DNA from: Planctomycetota bacterium
Lineage (GTDB): Bacteria > Planctomycetota > UBA1135 > GCA-002686595
Length of the DNA stretch: 50,094 bases
NCBI GenBank assembly: GCA_016220085.1
Contig: JACRIN010000007.1
Coordinates: 1-50,094, forward strand
Direction: 5' to 3'
Positions within the stretch are counted from its first letter, which is position 1, and each line of letters begins with the position of its first letter. Both the position numbers and the translations under genes were made by a program. The notes under the pieces were generated by a model. It saw only the letters and a list, made by a program, of their open reading frames with translations. It did no database searches and had not been told where the DNA came from. Below are positions 47,865-50,094 of the stretch, in pieces.

Positions 47865-49654
47865 GGCTTGTCCTCCACGGGGTCGGTCATCACCTGGCGG
47901 TAGAGCGTGTGGTCGCGCAGCAGCTCGCCGTGGCGACCGTCGGCGACCACGCGCCCTCCGTCGAGGAACACGACGCGGTCGAAGTGCACGAGGTCGTCGC
48001 GATCGTGCGTGATCACCAGCACGATCGCGTTCTTCGCGTACGCGGCGAGCGTGGCGCGCACGCGCTCGGCGGCGGCGCGGTCGAGCCCGTTGAACGGCTC
48101 GTCGACGATCAGGATCGGCGCGCGACGGAGCAGCGTGCGCGCGAGCGTGATGCGGCGGCGCTGGCCGCCCGAGAGTCCGACGCCCGAGGAGCCGAGCGGC
48201 GTGTCGAGGCCGCGCGGGAGCTCTCGGACGAAATCGGCGGCCGCGGCGTCCTCGAGGGCGCGCCACAGCCCTTCCTCGTTCGCCTCGGGATCGCCGAGCA
48301 GGAGGTTCTCGCGCAACGTGTCGCCGAAGAGCGTCGTCTCTTGCATGCAGAGCCCGAAGCGGGCGCGGAGCGCGCCGACGTCGTAGCGGGCGAGCGAGAC
48401 GCCGTCGATCTGCACCTCGCCTTGGTCGGGATCGAAGAGCCTCAGCGCGAGGCACGCGAACGTCGACTTGCCGGCGCCGCTCTTGCCGACGAGGCCGACG
48501 AACTCGCCGCGGCAAAAGCGCGCGGTGAAGCGCTCGAGCGTGGAGCGGCGGCCCGAGCTCGTGCCGTAGCCGAAGCGCACCTCCTCGAATGCGAGCAGCG
48601 CCGGCGCCTTCGGCATCGGCACGGGATCCGACGGCGATTGGATCTGCACGCTGTGGTCGAGCACCTTCAGCACGCGCTCGCCGCACGCCGCACCCTTCGA
48701 CATGCGCTCGGAGCCGCGCGAGCCGGCGCGCACCGGTTTGGCGAGGCTGCGGACGTACGAAACGAACACGATCAGGGTTCCCGCGCTGTACGCGCCGCCG
48801 AGCACGCGCCACGCTCCGACGGCGAGCGCGATCGCGACGGCGAGGCCGAGCGCGATCTCGACGGCGCTGGAGAGCCGCGCCGACCAGCGCGCGGTCTTGA
48901 GCCCCGCGCGAGCGCTGGTGCGATTGGACCGCGCGAAGCGGCGCACGGTGTCCGCGCCTCGGCCGAGCGATTGGATCAGCGGCGTCGACGCGATCGACTC
49001 GTACATGTAGTCCGCGAGCTCGCCTTCCTTGCGACGCTGCTTGCGGACCGCGCTGGTGATGTTGCGGCCGACGAACGTGACCGCGAAGAAGAGCAAGGGC
49101 GCGATCACGAGCAGGGACGCGGTCAACACCGGGTCGATCCAGAAGAGCATCGCGAGCGTGCCGACGATCAGCAGCGAGCGTTGGAGGAGCTCGACCAAGG
49201 TCTCCGTCATCATCGACGCGACCACGGAGACGTCGCCCATCAAGCGCACGAGCAGATCGCCCGACTTGTTGCGTGCGTGGAAGGCGGGGCTCAGCGCGAC
49301 GAGGTGGCTGAACAGCTTGTAGCGCAGCGAGCGGGTCAGTTCCTGATTCGAGCGCGCGGTCTGCACGGTCGCCACGTAGTCGAAACCGGCGCGCAGCACC
49401 GAGATGCCGAGGTAGGCGCCCGCGCCGTAGAGCACGACGCGCGTCGCGCTCGTGCCGAGGGTCGCGCCCGGGGTCAACGCGTAGTCGACGATCCACTGCA
49501 GCGGCCACGGCCTCAGGAGCTCGAGCGCGGTGCTCGCGACTCCGCTGCCGAGCGCCGCGAGGAAGCGCCAGCGCTGCGGCGCGAGGTCCGGCAGGAAACG
49601 CCGGGCGATGCGCGTGTTGAGCGAGGCTTGGCCGAGCAGCTTCGAGAGCTTCAT
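47861..49654 (-). CDS. ABC exporter, fused membrane and ATP-binding domains
   Basis: The 597-residue product is a half-size type IV ABC exporter (MsbA/lipid or glycan flippase type). Residues about 30-330 hold six membrane helices (WRFLAALGSGVASTALELLR, LLIVGTLAMLFWIDPVLTAS). The ATPase has Walker A GKSGAGKST (about 389-397), signature GLSGGQRRRITLARTL, Walker B ILIVDEPFNGLD and H-loop ITHDRDD. As a homodimer it should flip a glycolipid, lipid or glycan. It starts at an ATG overlapping the stop of the upstream glycosyltransferase (ATGA) and overlaps the kinase downstream, so it is embedded in a tightly coupled operon. Substrate cannot be determined from the sequence; protein or drug export is a less likely alternative. 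Confidence 0.94.
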   Translation of the reverse strand: MKLSKLLGQASLNTRIARRFLPDLAPQRWRFLAALGSGVASTALELLRPWPLQWIVDYALTPGATLGTSATRVVLYGAGAYLGISVLRAGFDYVATVQTARSNQELTRSLRYKLFSHLVALSPAFHARNKSGDLLVRLMGDVSVVASMMTETLVELLQRSLLIVGTLAMLFWIDPVLTASLLVIAPLLFFAVTFVGRNITSAVRKQRRKEGELADYMYESIASTPLIQSLGRGADTVRRFARSNRTSARAGLKTARWSARLSSAVEIALGLAVAIALAVGAWRVLGGAYSAGTLIVFVSYVRSLAKPVRAGSRGSERMSKGAACGERVLKVLDHSVQIQSPSDPVPMPKAPALLAFEEVRFGYGTSSGRRSTLERFTARFCRGEFVGLVGKSGAGKSTFACLALRLFDPDQGEVQIDGVSLARYDVGALRARFGLCMQETTLFGDTLRENLLLGDPEANEEGLWRALEDAAAADFVRELPRGLDTPLGSSGVGLSGGQRRRITLARTLLRRAPILIVDEPFNGLDRAAAERVRATLAAYAKNAIVLVITHDRDDLVHFDRVVFLDGGRVVADGRHGELLRDHTLYRQVMTDPVEDKP

Positions 49655-50094
49655 CGCGCGCGCTCCGTCGTCGCGGCCGTCAGCACGTCGAGCGCGATCG
49701 CGTCCCACGAGTGCCGCGCGGCGAGCTGCGAGCCCTCGCGCACGAGGCGGCGACGCAGCGGCTCGTCCGTGGCGACGCGCGTCAACGCGCAGGTCAACGC
49801 TTCGACGTCGCCCGGCGGATAGAAGAGCGCGTCGTGTTCGTGATGGAGCAGGCCGGTCAGGTCCCCGGCGGTCGGCACGACGGCGGCGGCGCCGGCGGCG
49901 AGCGCTTCGAAGAGCTTGAGCGGCGAGAAGTAGCACGCGTCTTCCGCGCGATAGCCGAGCGCGAGCACGTCGAAGCAAGCGACGTAGCGCGCGACCGAGT
50001 CGTGGGGGACCCACGGCACGTGGGTCCAGCGCTCGCGCGCGAGCGACTGCAACGCCTGCGGGAAGTCGCCTTCGCCGACCGCGAGCACGTGCGA
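49651..50094 (-). CDS. Partial CDS, C-terminal part of a GT4-type glycosyltransferase
   Basis: The 147-residue fragment continues past the right edge, so the N-terminal half is missing. It has the GT-B/GT4 nucleotide-sugar binding end: YFSPLKLFEALAAGAAAVVP with the two glutamates of the E-x7-E type region (SPLKLFEAL), then HHEHDALFYPPGDVEALTCA and a helix ending RHSWDAIALDVLTA. It should be a retaining glycosyltransferase using a nucleotide sugar in the cytosol. Its stop overlaps the exporter start (ATGA), placing it first among the genes of this operon that are visible here. More glycosyltransferases may lie beyond the edge. Confidence 0.9.
   Translation of the reverse strand, partial: SHVLAVGEGDFPQALQSLARERWTHVPWVPHDSVARYVACFDVLALGYRAEDACYFSPLKLFEALAAGAAAVVPTAGDLTGLLHHEHDALFYPPGDVEALTCALTRVATDEPLRRRLVREGSQLAARHSWDAIALDVLTAATTERAR

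Noticed and set aside
1..50094. tRNA, rRNA, riboswitch or prophage genes
   Set aside because: Intergenic gaps were read for cloverleaf-like, conserved riboswitch and phage features; none was convincing, though weak RNAs could be missed by eye.

Overview
The window is one very GC-rich bacterial segment with strong G/C bias at third codon positions. It is most consistent with Planctomycetota. The best clues are a thrombospondin-type-3-like calcium loop of the DxNxxxxxDxC kind typical of planctomycete secreted proteins, a secreted-protein C-terminal domain present twice, a DUF6263-like lipid-soluble-looking secreted protein, GT39-TPR fusions and sulfatase-like genes. The phylum is inferred from these features; there is no rRNA or tRNA gene in the window.

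Left part (1-11,300): the end of a divergent gene, then a CUT1-type carbohydrate ABC importer (a solute-binding protein fused to the first permease, second permease, ATPase) whose operon ends in a glutamate-cysteine-ligase (GCS2) family gene. A zinc-ribbon membrane protein and an SPFH/zinc-ribbon protein, resembling Bacillus YdjG and YdjI, flank a GT39-TPR membrane glycosyltransferase. The SPFH gene ends in a clear intrinsic terminator.

Middle (11,300-34,100): a strongly expressed-looking secreted protein with promoter, Shine-Dalgarno and terminator; a two-gene operon of a GT39-TPR protein and a lipoprotein sulfatase-like enzyme; an SDR with an altered active site; a secreted glucose/sorbosone dehydrogenase-like protein sharing the C-terminal domain of the first secreted protein; a geranylgeranyl-reductase-like flavoprotein; a large carboxypeptidase-regulatory-like protein; a secreted prolyl-oligopeptidase-type hydrolase; an APC permease; a KaiB-like gene translationally coupled to a PAS-PAS-GGDEF-EAL gene; a 19-bp tandem repeat array in a gene-poor kilobase; and a DUF6263-like / methyltransferase / TlpA thioredoxin group.

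Right part (34,100-50,094): a polyphosphate locus (SixA, CHAD, Ppk1, Ppx) in which the 3' ends of ppk and ppx overlap by 231 bp; an FmdB-type zinc ribbon; a decayed insertion element; and a long leftward run of genes (GT4, ABC exporter, two aminoglycoside-phosphotransferase-fold kinases, DUF5666 plus alginate-export-type outer membrane barrel, sulfatase-like enzyme carrying a DUF5666-like insertion, small anchored protein, FGGY kinase). Four of its junctions are overlaps, so at least GT4 to the barrel gene looks like one transcription unit; it reads as a cell-surface glycoconjugate synthesis, export and modification system and is the best candidate here for an undescribed system.

Two copies of a short element with related terminal inverted repeats (26,126-26,384 and 39,385-39,781) are the only mobile-element traces. 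Many operon junctions use ATGA/GTGA overlaps, and several promoters have a TAGnnT -10 box, some placed so close to the start codon that the mRNA may be nearly leaderless.
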